Of a DNA stretch of 64,000 nucleotides, positions 1-8,371 are shown one piece after another. The notes under the pieces were generated by a model that was not told the origin of the DNA, searched no databases, and saw only the letters and a program-made list of their open reading frames with translations. Each line of letters starts with the position of its first letter. Position 1 is the first letter of the stretch. Made by a program: the position numbers and the translations under genes. Source of the DNA: Chloroflexota bacterium (lineage in GTDB: Bacteria > Chloroflexota > Anaerolineae > Aggregatilineales > Phototrophicaceae); the NCBI GenBank assembly GCA_020161935.1, contig JAIUNI010000006.1:62001-126000 (forward strand), written 5' to 3'.

Positions 1-618
1 GGCGGTGAAGGTGAACACACTCACCGCCACTAAGCCCGGCCCCGTCAGCGGCAGCACAATCCGGTAGAAGGCTTGGAAGCGGGTCGCGCCATCCACCATC
101 GCCTGCTCGTCCAGTTCAAACGGGATGCTGCGGAAGTAACCCATCAACAGCCACGTACTGAGAGGCGCGGCAAAGGTCAGGTAGACAAAGATCAGCCCAT
201 GGAGTGTGTTGCCGAGCTGTAGGCGCGAGATCATCACAGAGAGCGGAATGAACAACATGCCACTGGGGGTGAGGTAGGTGAATAAGATCAACCGTCCAAT
301 CCAGTTGCGGTAAAGATATTTGAGCCGCACCAGACTATAGGCTGCCATGCTGCTGAACAACACCGACACGAAGGTCGATGCGCCAGCGACCAGTAAACTA
401 TTCCCGACATTTACAAAAAAGTTATCTTCGGTAATCAGTTCTTCGTAATTTTTGAGAGATGCGTTCAACGGCAGCAATGAAGGCGTACGGTAAATATCTT
501 TCGGCTGCTTCAGGGAGACCATGAACATGAAGTAGACCGGAAACAAGATCACAATCGCCACCACGAGCAGCAGCGTGTAGTACATGAATTTTTGCCATAC
601 GGCGGGTTTATCAAACAT
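1..618 (-). CDS. Carbohydrate ABC transporter permease, MalG type (3' end outside window)
   Basis: Inner-membrane permease of a binding-protein-dependent sugar importer. The reading frame starts at an ATG at 618 and stays open to the window edge, giving 206 residues with the C-terminus missing. There is one N-terminal membrane segment (about residues 10-35), then a periplasmic stretch and further hydrophobic helices. The EAA loop that docks on the ATPase is visible near the end: an E-L-D-E-Q-A-M-V-D-G run followed by a YRIVLPLTGPG-like end. It lies 2 bp after the MalF-like permease and belongs to the same operon as the binding protein. No ATPase gene is seen here; it may lie beyond position 1, or a shared MsmK/UgpC-type ATPase may serve. 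The substrate cannot be told from sequence. Confidence 0.93.
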   Translation of the reverse strand, partial: MFDKPAVWQKFMYYTLLLVVAIVILFPVYFMFMVSLKQPKDIYRTPSLLPLNASLKNYEELITEDNFFVNVGNSLLVAGASTFVSVLFSSMAAYSLVRLKYLYRNWIGRLILFTYLTPSGMLFIPLSVMISRLQLGNTLHGLIFVYLTFAAPLSTWLLMGYFRSIPFELDEQAMVDGATRFQAFYRIVLPLTGPGLVAVSVFTFTA

Positions 619-620
619 GG

Positions 621-1538
621 TCAGTCATCCTTCTGCAAGCGTACAGCGACGATGAGTGCCAGCACAGCGAACACGGGCAGCAGGGATACAGACACGGCAG
701 ACGCTTCACCAATCCGCAGACTTTGCAGACCGTAATAGGCCAGCACCGGAAATGTCATGGTGGCATTCGACGGCCCGCCGCCGGTGAGCAGCCACACCGC
801 CTCGAAGCTGTTGGTCGTTTGGATGGTGGAGATCAGGCTGACGACCAGCACCACATGACGGATGCCGGGGAGTGTGACATTCAAGAAGCGTTTCCATGCG
901 TTCGCGCCGTCTAAAGCTGCCGACTCATACAGTTCGCGGGGGACGCTTTGCATGGCGGCCAAAAACGAGATCACCCAGAACGGAAAGCCGCGCCACACGC
1001 TGGCGACGATCACGCTGGGCATGGCAAGTTCTTTGGTACTCAGGAAGTCAACATGGGTGGTCACTAAGCCGAGGTTGATGAGGATGTAGTTGAACGCCCC
1101 ACCCTGCGGCGCATACAGCAGCTTCCAAGTGATAAAGGCCACGAAGGCGGGCATCGCCCACGGCAGTAAGATGAGGCCGCGCCAGAACTGCCGCCCGCGA
1201 ATTTGCTGGTTGAGCAGCGTGGCGAGACCCAGCCCCAAGCCGAGCTTGATGGTCTGGATGGCGGTTACCATGACGATGGTATTGCGGATCGACGCTTGAA
1301 AGTCCGGCTTTTTGGTGAGGTTGATATAATTGGTGAAGCCGATGAACTGCCCATCGCTGCCGACAACGCGGTCGGTAAAGCTAATTTGGATGGCGAAAAT
1401 AAAGGGATAGACCACCAACAGCAGGATACAAATCACGAGCGGCGAAACCATTAAGTAGCCGAGAATGCTTTCCGACTGTTGGAAATTAAAACGCGCGGGG
1501 CGGCGCGGTTGAAATCCTGCGATGGCCTCTTGTGTCAT
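621..1538 (-). CDS. Carbohydrate ABC transporter permease, MalF type
   Basis: Second membrane subunit of the sugar importer, 305 residues. The frame is open further upstream to 1607, but the ATG at 1538 is preferred: a GGAGAAAGG ribosome-binding site lies upstream, and the first membrane helix follows about 25 residues later, as usual in this family. Six hydrophobic segments can be picked out. The EAA motif reads ELYESAALDGANAWKRF, followed by an LPGIRH end, and is the ATPase contact. The gene is followed directly by the MalG-type permease (2-bp gap) and preceded by the binding protein (75-bp gap). This is the standard CUT1 order: binding protein, MalF, MalG. Confidence 0.93.
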   Translation of the reverse strand: MTQEAIAGFQPRRPARFNFQQSESILGYLMVSPLVICILLLVVYPFIFAIQISFTDRVVGSDGQFIGFTNYINLTKKPDFQASIRNTIVMVTAIQTIKLGLGLGLATLLNQQIRGRQFWRGLILLPWAMPAFVAFITWKLLYAPQGGAFNYILINLGLVTTHVDFLSTKELAMPSVIVASVWRGFPFWVISFLAAMQSVPRELYESAALDGANAWKRFLNVTLPGIRHVVLVVSLISTIQTTNSFEAVWLLTGGGPSNATMTFPVLAYYGLQSLRIGEASAVSVSLLPVFAVLALIVAVRLQKDD

Positions 1539-1613
1539 CAAGTGCCGCCTTTCTCCGGGATAGGCGGTTGCAAGGGTGCGCCATAAAAACGCACCCCCAC
1601 AAACCACCGCTAT

Positions 1614-2906
1614 TTATTTGTACTTGTCGTAAATGTCTTGGCAAGCGGCTTGGGTTTCCGCTACTGCGTCATCAATGCTGAGGCCATCGACCACGATACG
1701 CTGTACCATACGCGGGGTCAGGAAGTTGGTCTGATATTCCGCGAAGGCGGCGTTGGTGACATCCGGGAACGCACCGGGTGTACCGTTCAGCGCGAGGTCG
1801 AGCAAGCCAGCGTGGACAGCACTTTCGCTGAAGATCGGCGCTTCGACGTGATTTTGCAGCGCTGGGCCGTAAATCGCAGTGCTGTAGTATTCGGCGGTGA
1901 AGTCATCATCGGCGAGATACTTGATGAGTTCGGCTGCCCATTCCTGCTTCTGGCTTGTCGCGGGAATAGACCGAACGACGGTGCTTACTGGCGAAATACG
2001 CATGGCTGGGCCAGCAGGCAGCGCCGAGTAAAGGGTTGCATCAGCCAGTTCGGGGTCATTTTCCACAAGGTAGTTACGGACGCTGCCGGGGTTGGCGATG
2101 AAGCCTGCCTGACCGGATTGGTAAGCGGTGTTATCACCTGCGCCATCCCATGTGGTCGCGCCCGGTGGGAATAAGCCATCGGCGTAGGCCGTGGTGATCC
2201 ACGTCAGGAAAGCGCGTGTTTCTTCGCTGTCGATGGTGCAGTCGGTTCCTTCGTCATTGGCGATACGACCGCCCCACGATTGAAGCATGGTCGTCGTCAA
2301 GTTGCCGTCACCGACATTCGAGAGCGCGAAGGACATGGAATAGACATTCGGCGGGTCATTGATGGCGCGCGCCATCTCGCCTAACTGTTCCCATGTTTCA
2401 GGTGCATCAGGGAAGCCTGCGGGTTCAAGCAAGTCATTACGGCGGAACAGCACGTTCCCGTTGGTGGCATAGGGAATGCCGTAGACGTTGCCGCCAAAAT
2501 CGTCGCTGGTCACGAGGCTGTTGGCAGATTCCAACCAGCCACCGTGGGCTTCACCAATTTCGGCGTACAGGTCGTTGAGGGCGACAAGCTGTTCTTGGTT
2601 GCTTAGTAACAGCATAAAGTCGCGACCCAGATCAACCACGTCAGGCATCGTACCGGCTTCAATCGCGGCGGATACGGTCTGAACGGTTTCGTTCTGGTTA
2701 ATCATGACGACTTCAACAGCGACACCGTTTTCCTCGCCCCACTGCTGGGCGCGAGCGACTAAGGCGTTATTCGCGGATTCGGAGAAAATCAACCCACCCC
2801 AGAAGACGAGCGTGTTATCTTGGGCGAGGGCTGGCGCGAAGCTCATCACGCCTGCAAGGAGGACGGTCAACAAAGGTAAAATCTTAAAAACACGGGACTT
2901 ATTCAT
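1614..2906 (-). CDS. Extracellular sugar-binding protein (family 1) of ABC importer
   Basis: High-affinity substrate receptor, 430 residues, exported. The N-terminus has a classical signal peptide: a basic start, a hydrophobic core over residues 9-24, and a likely cut after ALA at about residue 28. No lipobox cysteine is seen, so it is probably secreted or held by the permease rather than lipid-anchored. The mature part has the usual family features, such as a TMPDVVDLG segment and a long C-terminal lobe ending in EIYDKYK-like charged residues. An SD of the GGAG type sits just before the ATG. It is the first gene of the importer operon, behind a promoter overlapped by tandem operator-like repeats. 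Confidence 0.93.
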   Translation of the reverse strand: MNKSRVFKILPLLTVLLAGVMSFAPALAQDNTLVFWGGLIFSESANNALVARAQQWGEENGVAVEVVMINQNETVQTVSAAIEAGTMPDVVDLGRDFMLLLSNQEQLVALNDLYAEIGEAHGGWLESANSLVTSDDFGGNVYGIPYATNGNVLFRRNDLLEPAGFPDAPETWEQLGEMARAINDPPNVYSMSFALSNVGDGNLTTTMLQSWGGRIANDEGTDCTIDSEETRAFLTWITTAYADGLFPPGATTWDGAGDNTAYQSGQAGFIANPGSVRNYLVENDPELADATLYSALPAGPAMRISPVSTVVRSIPATSQKQEWAAELIKYLADDDFTAEYYSTAIYGPALQNHVEAPIFSESAVHAGLLDLALNGTPGAFPDVTNAAFAEYQTNFLTPRMVQRIVVDGLSIDDAVAETQAACQDIYDKYK

Positions 2907-2977
2907 TTTGTCTCCAGATAAAAACTAATTTCAGAAATGCGGTGAACAATATTTAAAATAGGTAGGTATGTCTGAAG

Positions 2978-2987
2978 TCACCTCCTT
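2978..2987 (-). promoter_or_regulatory. Orphan perfect Shine-Dalgarno sequence in the importer 5' leader
   Basis: AAGGAGGTGA, the full anti-16S complement, lies on the minus strand about 25-30 nt inside the predicted transcript start and about 70 nt before the binding-protein ATG. No usable start codon follows it. Such sites near a 5' end are known in Bacillus to stabilise transcripts (STAB-SD). That role here is inference. Confidence 0.45.
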
Positions 2988-3018
2988 GTAACCTGAGTTG
3001 TTATAGCTGTCTCTGAAC

Positions 3019-3048
3019 ATTGTATACAGATTGTATACACTTTGCCAA
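3019..3048 (-). promoter_or_regulatory. Promoter with tandem GTATAC operators for the sugar importer
   Basis: On the minus strand a TTGGCA -35 (3048-3043) and a TATACA -10 (3026-3021) are separated by 16 bp. Two copies of ATTGTATACA lie exactly 11 bp apart (3019-3028 and 3030-3039), one helical turn, covering the -10 and the spacer. Each contains the palindrome TGTATACA, a shape typical of GntR-family operators. A regulator binding here would block the promoter. No GntR gene is in the window, so the regulator is unknown. Confidence 0.6.
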
Positions 3049-3130
3049 AACTCAGAGATTCTGTAACAAAATTCTTAGCAACAACAAGCGTTCACTTGAA
3101 GTTGAGGGGAGTTGGATCAGGTTGTGACAC

Positions 3131-3167
3131 TCTTGAGCAGGACAGGTTTGCCCTGCCCCGCTCAAGA
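3131..3167. other. Hairpin between importer promoter and the BtrH-like gene
   Basis: TCTTGAGC (3131-3138) pairs perfectly with GCTCAAGA (3160-3167), with an inner CAGG/CCTG pairing. There is no clean U-tract on either side. It lies just downstream of the stop of the BtrH-like gene and may end that transcript or insulate the two divergent units. Confidence 0.4.
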
Positions 3168-3188
3168 TTGTTGAAGGTGCTGTTGAGG

Positions 3189-4334
3189 TTAATTGACCCG
3201 CTTTAGTGTTTCGAGCGCCGCTACTTCCGCATCGTAGACGGCCATGAGATTAGATTGCATCAGATCGTACAGACGGTTGATGGCGGCATCGTCTAACGGA
3301 AATTCCTGCTGGAATTCGTCGTTTAACCGTTCAACTGCGTCGACGGTTTCCTTCACCTTATCCGATTGATTGTGCTTGAGTGCCTCATAACGCTGGTCGA
3401 TAAGCGTCTTGGTGGATGCAAACACCTTATCACTCAAGGCAGACTCGCCAAACGTGCGCCAGAGCTGACCCGCTTTCCGGTAGGCTTCGGCGGCCTCGTT
3501 CAAAGCTGGCTTGCCAAGCAGGTCGGCGCTTTCGGTTATGAAGTCGGCATAGAGCATCCGTAAACCATTGCCTTCGGTTCCATCGACTACCACCCCTTCG
3601 TAGACGGAACGCAGCGTGGCATATAAACCGTTGCGGGTATTAAAGACAGTCGGCCAGCCCTTTTTGTTTTTGGTGTCGGTCAGCAGCTTCGCCCACTTTT
3701 TATAAACGGGAAGCGAAAACGAGTCCGAGTCGCGGCTGAGATGCTCGATATGTTCGTCAATCCCGGCTTGAATAAGCGGCTCGTAATCAATCTTGCCGGG
3801 ATTTTCGATCAGCAGCAGGCGATTTTTATCCGAGCCGATGCGCCCACGTGCTGCGGTGAAATCGCTTCTCGGCACCGCGTAAAGTGCCGCGCCCATGTCA
3901 TCGACACAAATGTTATCGCCCTCCGCGCCATGTATACCCAACGCATAGGGGATGTGGCCTTTCAGCGATTCCGGCAGATGCTGGTGCGGCAGATGGGCTT
4001 TATCGACCCAGACGAGGAAGGGTTTACCCCTGCTGAGGGCATCGTTCAGGTTTTTCTCAGCCGCTTTCGCACCGGTTACTTCTTGCACAACCGGATTTGC
4101 CCCCACCCGTTGACATAAGAGGGTCAGGCGCTCGGCATAGTAGTTCCAGCGGTTGGTGAAGCCCATCACAATTTTGGCGCTACCGTGCGCTTTGAACTCC
4201 CACAGAATATACCCTGCTCCTAACCCGCCGCCGATGCCTAAGAGCATGGCTTCGTTGACCGTAGTCCCTTGAACGGCCAGCGCATTCTTCAGCGCGGCGG
4301 TTGTCGACTGAATACCACCAAACTTCATCGTCAT
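3189..4334 (-). CDS. BtrH-like N-terminal domain protein (BtrH_N/DUF4872 type)
   Basis: A 381-residue cytoplasmic protein. The start at 4334 is chosen because a GGAG site lies 9 bp upstream; the longer open frame overlaps the preceding gene. Residues 1-130 resemble the N-terminal domain of butirosin biosynthesis protein H, with a conserved LLGIGGGLGAGYILWEF segment. The remainder resembles the DUF4872 domain that usually follows. BtrH proteins are cysteine peptidase-fold acyltransferases or peptidases. Here the N-terminal region that normally carries the catalytic Cys reads GGIQSTTAALKNAL and has no Cys in the first 80 residues. The gene lies 32 bp after the SRPBCC gene and is probably co-transcribed with it and the ArsR gene. 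The function is not known. Confidence 0.7.
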   Translation of the reverse strand: MTMKFGGIQSTTAALKNALAVQGTTVNEAMLLGIGGGLGAGYILWEFKAHGSAKIVMGFTNRWNYYAERLTLLCQRVGANPVVQEVTGAKAAEKNLNDALSRGKPFLVWVDKAHLPHQHLPESLKGHIPYALGIHGAEGDNICVDDMGAALYAVPRSDFTAARGRIGSDKNRLLLIENPGKIDYEPLIQAGIDEHIEHLSRDSDSFSLPVYKKWAKLLTDTKNKKGWPTVFNTRNGLYATLRSVYEGVVVDGTEGNGLRMLYADFITESADLLGKPALNEAAEAYRKAGQLWRTFGESALSDKVFASTKTLIDQRYEALKHNQSDKVKETVDAVERLNDEFQQEFPLDDAAINRLYDLMQSNLMAVYDAEVAALETLKRVN

Positions 4335-4366
4335 TTTGAGAACTCCTTCGAATGAACGCTTTGAAC

Positions 4367-5290
4367 TTAGGTAACGGCTTCTAATTTGCTCTGGGATGTT
4401 CCCATGATGCCGGGGTAAAAGGGTTGGAGTTCGGGGGTGAGGCGTTTGATCGCCGGTTCCCAGTCCGCGCCGTACTCTGATAGCGACTTCAACCAACTGG
4501 CGAAGTTCAGCCAACCGGATTGGATGCCACCCGTGGGGGTATCTGGCGCGAAGCCGCTGTGGACGAGCGTGACCCGTGTTTTGCCGCCGCTGCCTTCCAA
4601 CGTCCACGTCACGACAGTCGCGGGGGCATCAGCAGCTTCTTCCCACTGATAGGCGATTTTCTCATTGGGGACGAGTTCAAGAATTTTCAGCGGGGCGACA
4701 CCTGACCAACCCAGATCGAACGCACCCCCCACGTGCGGCTCGATTTTGGCGTTGCTGGTGATCCAACGGTTGAGCTGTTCCGGTTTAATGAGCGCTTCAA
4801 AAACCACATCCGGCGCGGCATCCACCTCAACCGTATGGTGAACATCACCTGTAGAGGGCAAGGTCGAGAAGTCACAGCGAACGGGCGGCTTGCCATCGAG
4901 GTGGCGGCGCAGATTTTCGAGCGAGAGAAACCAAAAATCCTCGTTGGTATTCGTGCCGATGGCGTGTTCGGGGTTCATCTCGACGTGTTGGATAACCACC
5001 AACGTGCGCTCATTTTGCGGCAGTAATTGGACGCGAACCTGCGTGGGTTCGTTGTTGAGCGTCCAGTCGTAGCGGTAGCTCTGCCCCACCTGCACATCGG
5101 ACAGCGGATGTTTACCCGCCTCACGATCCGGTGTACCGGGGGTGAAACGTCCCCAGAAGTCGTAGTGCTGGTCAGCCAAGCTGACATCGGCGAACTCGGC
5201 AAACCAAGCCGGAAGCTCATCGGTTAGGGCGCGGAAAATGTGTTCAGGGGGTGCATTGAGCGCAATCTGAATATGTAACGGTTCGGGCAT
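4367..5290 (-). CDS. Tandem SRPBCC (AHSA1-like) protein
   Basis: A 307-residue protein made of two START/Bet v1-fold domains of the Aha1-C-terminal (AHSA1) type. The first covers about residues 5-135 (IQIALNAPPEHIFRALTD) and the second about 140-285 (VEVDAAPDVVFEALIKPEQL, then KIAYQWEE and TRVTLVHSGF). This fold binds hydrophobic ligands in a deep pocket. Double-domain versions usually arise by internal duplication. An AGGA site precedes the ATG. The gene follows an ArsR-family regulator by 21 bp. ArsR-SRPBCC pairs are a common arrangement in which the regulator controls the ligand-binding protein. The ligand is unknown. Confidence 0.85.
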   Translation of the reverse strand: MPEPLHIQIALNAPPEHIFRALTDELPAWFAEFADVSLADQHYDFWGRFTPGTPDREAGKHPLSDVQVGQSYRYDWTLNNEPTQVRVQLLPQNERTLVVIQHVEMNPEHAIGTNTNEDFWFLSLENLRRHLDGKPPVRCDFSTLPSTGDVHHTVEVDAAPDVVFEALIKPEQLNRWITSNAKIEPHVGGAFDLGWSGVAPLKILELVPNEKIAYQWEEAADAPATVVTWTLEGSGGKTRVTLVHSGFAPDTPTGGIQSGWLNFASWLKSLSEYGADWEPAIKRLTPELQPFYPGIMGTSQSKLEAVT

Positions 5291-5311
5291 AACCTATCCT
5301 CCAAAGTAAAG

Positions 5312-5914
5312 CTAACGGTCGGTTTCATCCATCGCAGGGTAGCAAGCCAATATGAGGCGGAACATTTTGCTGACGAGATCACTCCCCACCTCATCCGGTG
5401 GGAGGCCGTACCTTGTGGCTAAATCCTGAAAGAGCGTTTGCACATCACGGAGGAAATCGGCGCGGCGGTCGCCATCCGGCAGGTAGATTTGCGCGGAAAG
5501 CCCCAGCGAAGGGATGGACTCACCAACCTCCGAGCGCTGCCCCAGATGCCCGATGTCCCGCTGCACTTCCTCGGTGAGGCTCAACAGGAAGCGCAGGCTG
5601 CTCTGGTCGCGGGAGACCCGTTCACCACCCACCTGCCCCACTAGGCTCGGCGCAAGCCAATAGGACTTCGCGCGGGCTTGATATTGGCCTTCGTTGACCC
5701 CGCGCACTTTGCGTTCTTCAACCTTCACCACCAAGTCAGCTTTTTCCAACGCTTTGACGTGGTAGTAGATTTTTTGAGGGGTGGTGTCAAATTCGGCGGC
5801 GAGGTCAGGACACGAGCGCGGTGTCGCCATGCGCTTGAGGAGTTCGATGCGGGTGGGATGGAGCAGCGCGGCGGCTTGTTCGACCGCTTCGATATAAAAG
5901 ACATCTTGCATCAT
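5312..5914 (-). CDS. ArsR-type winged-helix transcriptional regulator
   Basis: A 200-residue DNA-binding protein. Residues 8-85 form a winged helix: ALLHPTRIELLKRMATPRSCPDLAAEFDTTPQKIYYHVKALEKADLV is split here as the usual ArsR helix-turn-helix, with the recognition helix around TPQKIYYHVKAL. No metal-binding CxC motif is present, so it is not a metal sensor. The C-terminal 100 residues are helical and probably serve dimerisation or ligand sensing. It heads the operon with the SRPBCC and BtrH-like genes. A consensus promoter upstream overlaps a TTGTACAA palindrome, suggesting autoregulation. Confidence 0.85.
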   Translation of the reverse strand: MMQDVFYIEAVEQAAALLHPTRIELLKRMATPRSCPDLAAEFDTTPQKIYYHVKALEKADLVVKVEERKVRGVNEGQYQARAKSYWLAPSLVGQVGGERVSRDQSSLRFLLSLTEEVQRDIGHLGQRSEVGESIPSLGLSAQIYLPDGDRRADFLRDVQTLFQDLATRYGLPPDEVGSDLVSKMFRLILACYPAMDETDR

Positions 5915-5978
5915 TGGTCAGGTATCCACATTAGGCCGATAAAGATCGCAATTTACGGCTGCAAAAACAGATAAGCGC

Positions 5979-6008
5979 ATTGTACAAATATTTTTTATCA
6001 TTTGTCAA
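5979..6008 (-). promoter_or_regulatory. Consensus promoter for the ArsR-SRPBCC operon with TTGTACAA palindrome
   Basis: On the minus strand TTGACA (6008-6003) and TACAAT (5984-5979) are separated by 18 bp. The perfect 8-bp palindrome TTGTACAA (5980-5987) lies on the -10 element, a likely operator for the ArsR protein encoded next door. The spacer is AT-rich. Confidence 0.65.
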
Positions 6009-6123
6009 GCACAAAAGTTCTAAGCCTAACGATTGTTTGTTTTTGCATGAATCATCGGCTACCCTAATGTGCAGTTCATGTGAAACGTGTTTAATACGTT
6101 CGCCAATCGGCGGTTAGCCGTTG

Positions 6124-6152
6124 TTGACAGCAATTCACGAGAACAACATAAT
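6124..6152 (+). promoter_or_regulatory. Consensus promoter for the Yip1-ABC exporter operon
   Basis: TTGACA at 6124-6129 and CATAAT at 6147-6152, with a 17-bp spacer, form a near-perfect sigma-70 promoter. The predicted start near 6159 leaves an untranslated leader of about 107 nt before the ATG at 6266. The promoter is divergent from the ArsR promoter. Confidence 0.6.
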
Positions 6153-6265
6153 AAGAAGCTGGAACTTTAATCCTACTTATTTCGTCTTATGAGGATGAGG
6201 TTTGTATAAAGTTCCCCATTTAACCTCTTGTTTCAGACACCAAAACGGGAAGTATCTGCACCGTT

Positions 6266-7510
6266 ATGAGCAATCGACAAATCCAACCTGTACGTAACCG
6301 TGACGTTCAAATCATCCGGCAGGCACGACCACGCAGCCTTTGGGGGCAAGTGTGGAACGTGGCGCTGCAACCAAATACGTTCTTCCTCGCCTTGCCCCAA
6401 GCACCGAGCAGTTCGCGCCAGTGGTTCTGGGTGGCGGTGTTGATATTGGCGCTAAACGGTTTTGCCGCCGTTCGCCAAGATGCCGTTGCCAGCGGTGGCG
6501 GCGCAACCGTTGATCCCGGCTTCTCGCAAGGCAGCGAGTTCCCAAGCAGCGATTTTTCCAGCGGGCCGGGGGGGTTCTCGGCACAACCCGGCGGATTACC
6601 GGGGGGGCTGCCCTCTGATTTTGGTGCGCCAACAGACGGCGGTTCGACCGGTTCGGGCGCGGATGTGTCATCGACATGGGTGACAGCACTCATCAGCGCA
6701 ACCACGATCCTCATTGGCTGGTTTGTGCTGGCGGTGATCCTGTGCGAAGTGCCGTTGTTTAACGGGGTGCGACCCCACTACGGGCAAAATTTACAGATCG
6801 CCATCTGGACAACCGTGCCGTTGGGCGTGATGGCCGGCTTGCAAGTGATTTACATCGCGGCGACAGGCGTGGTTGGGGCAAGCGGTGTTTCGGGCTTGCT
6901 CGACATCTGGAAAGGCTATAACGATTTATCGCCACTCGTTCGCAGTATTTTGCTCTCGCTGACTTCACGCCTGACGATTTTCTGGGTATGGTCGCTGGTG
7001 CTGATCTTCATTGGCGCACGGCAAGCCTTGAATGGTAAGGTGTGGTCGTCGCTGCTGGTGGTGGTCATCTGGGTGCTAGTGGTGGTGATGGTTCCAGTCG
7101 TCACCGGAACGATTAAAGCGCCAGAACTGCCAGTTGAAGGCTTACCGGAGCCGATTGTCTTGCCGGAAGACCCGTTCGCATCGCCCACCGAAGATACCGG
7201 TCTGTTTGAAGGTGAAATCACACCTGCAACGGATGATGTATCGGGCGGGGTGGAAGGCGAAGGCTTACCGACAGATGAATTCTCAGGTGATTTCAATGCG
7301 TTCGCTACGGATAACGCGATCAACCAGAACCCGATCTTCGCTACGCCCCTGCCCTTAACTGAGGAGAGCGGAGTCATTTCGACAGTTGAAAGTGATGACC
7401 GTTCGGATGAGAAAGATGCGATCACGGGTGCAACCGTTGAACCCACACTCGAAAGCAGTGAGGGGAATACAACCTCTCGTTTTGCAACACCGACACCGGC
7501 AAACGGCTGA
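6266..7510 (+). CDS. Yip1-domain membrane protein
   Basis: A 414-residue multi-pass membrane protein. The N-terminal part (LWGQVWNVALQPNTFFLAL, then a membrane helix) matches the Yip1 family pattern. About five hydrophobic helices follow, at roughly 52-70, 138-165, 180-205, 225-255 and 265-285. A Gly/Ser/Pro-rich segment (residues 75-130) is inserted after the first helix. After the last helix comes a 130-residue acidic, Pro/Thr-rich tail that looks disordered. Yip1 proteins have no defined bacterial role. Here the gene is first in an operon with an ABC ATPase, a CARDB-repeat protein and an FtsX/MacB-type permease, so it may be an accessory membrane component of that exporter. Confidence 0.75.
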   Translation: MSNRQIQPVRNRDVQIIRQARPRSLWGQVWNVALQPNTFFLALPQAPSSSRQWFWVAVLILALNGFAAVRQDAVASGGGATVDPGFSQGSEFPSSDFSSGPGGFSAQPGGLPGGLPSDFGAPTDGGSTGSGADVSSTWVTALISATTILIGWFVLAVILCEVPLFNGVRPHYGQNLQIAIWTTVPLGVMAGLQVIYIAATGVVGASGVSGLLDIWKGYNDLSPLVRSILLSLTSRLTIFWVWSLVLIFIGARQALNGKVWSSLLVVVIWVLVVVMVPVVTGTIKAPELPVEGLPEPIVLPEDPFASPTEDTGLFEGEITPATDDVSGGVEGEGLPTDEFSGDFNAFATDNAINQNPIFATPLPLTEESGVISTVESDDRSDEKDAITGATVEPTLESSEGNTTSRFATPTPANG

Positions 7511-7540
7511 CGATGACTAAGTAGTAACCGAGTAAACGCT

Positions 7541-8371
7541 ATGGCAATTACACCAACGCATGAACAGGGAAAGCTGACCAACCCCGAACCGATGGTCGAA
7601 GTACGCGGCTTACGCAAAGACTTCCAGTTGGGCGACCAATGGGTACATGCACTCAAAGGTGTTGACCTTGATATTCCAGCAGGTCAGTTTATCGCGATCA
7701 TGGGGCCGAGCGGCTCTGGCAAGAGTACATTGTTGTATATGCTGGGCGGCCTAGACCGTCCTTCGGAGGGTGAAATCGCGGTCGCGGGGAACGCGCTGGA
7801 TTTGATGAACGGTGAGGAACTGGCAACGTTCCGCCGCGAAACTATCGGGTTTATCTTTCAGGCGTTTCACCTCGTACCGACTTTAACGGCGCTGGAAAAT
7901 GTGGCGCTGCCGGGAGTGTTCGCAGGCAGTGACCGGGAGTATCGCGAAAGCCGCGCTTTAAAGATTTTAACAGCGTTGGGCATGGAAGAACGTATCGACC
8001 ATCGCCCGAACCAGCTTTCCGGTGGGCAGCAGCAGCGTGTGGCGATTGCCCGTGCGCTTTTTAACAACCCGCCGATCATTATGGCGGACGAACCAACGGG
8101 TGCGCTGGATAGTAAAACGGGGCAGACGGTGATGCGAATGCTGCGCTTCCTGTGCCGGCGGCAGGGCAAAACGATCATCGTGGTCACGCACGACCCGACG
8201 GTTGCCAGTTATGCCGACCGTATGATTAGCCTGAAAGATGGCGACATTATTGAAGATAAACCGATGCGCCCGGCCCGCGAAAACAAACCGCTTCCCGCGT
8301 TTAGTGGCTGGCGGTTGGCGGAAAAAGCGCTGGTCGAGGAAGACGAAGAAGAATCTGAATATGTGGACTAA
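7541..8371 (+). CDS. ABC transporter ATPase, MacB/LolD type
   Basis: A 276-residue ATP-binding subunit. The Walker A motif is GPSGSGKS (residues 55-62), the Q-loop lies in FIFQAFHLVPTLTALENVALP, the signature is LSGGQQQR and Walker B is IIMADEPTGALD, with the H-loop in VVTHDP. The DEPTGALD ending and the short D-loop are typical of the MacB/LolD/FtsE group that powers mechanotransmission rather than transport through the membrane. The last 40 residues are an unusual acidic extension. The stop overlaps the start of the CARDB gene by 11 bp, so the two are translationally coupled. The matching permease lies two genes on. Confidence 0.95.
   Translation: MAITPTHEQGKLTNPEPMVEVRGLRKDFQLGDQWVHALKGVDLDIPAGQFIAIMGPSGSGKSTLLYMLGGLDRPSEGEIAVAGNALDLMNGEELATFRRETIGFIFQAFHLVPTLTALENVALPGVFAGSDREYRESRALKILTALGMEERIDHRPNQLSGGQQQRVAIARALFNNPPIIMADEPTGALDSKTGQTVMRMLRFLCRRQGKTIIVVTHDPTVASYADRMISLKDGDIIEDKPMRPARENKPLPAFSGWRLAEKALVEEDEEESEYVD

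Noticed and set aside
6916-7656. A 246-residue frame on the minus strand under the Yip1 gene
   Set aside because: It lies opposite a well-supported gene with promoter and operon context, and its composition (Ser/Thr/Val-rich) is that of an antisense shadow.
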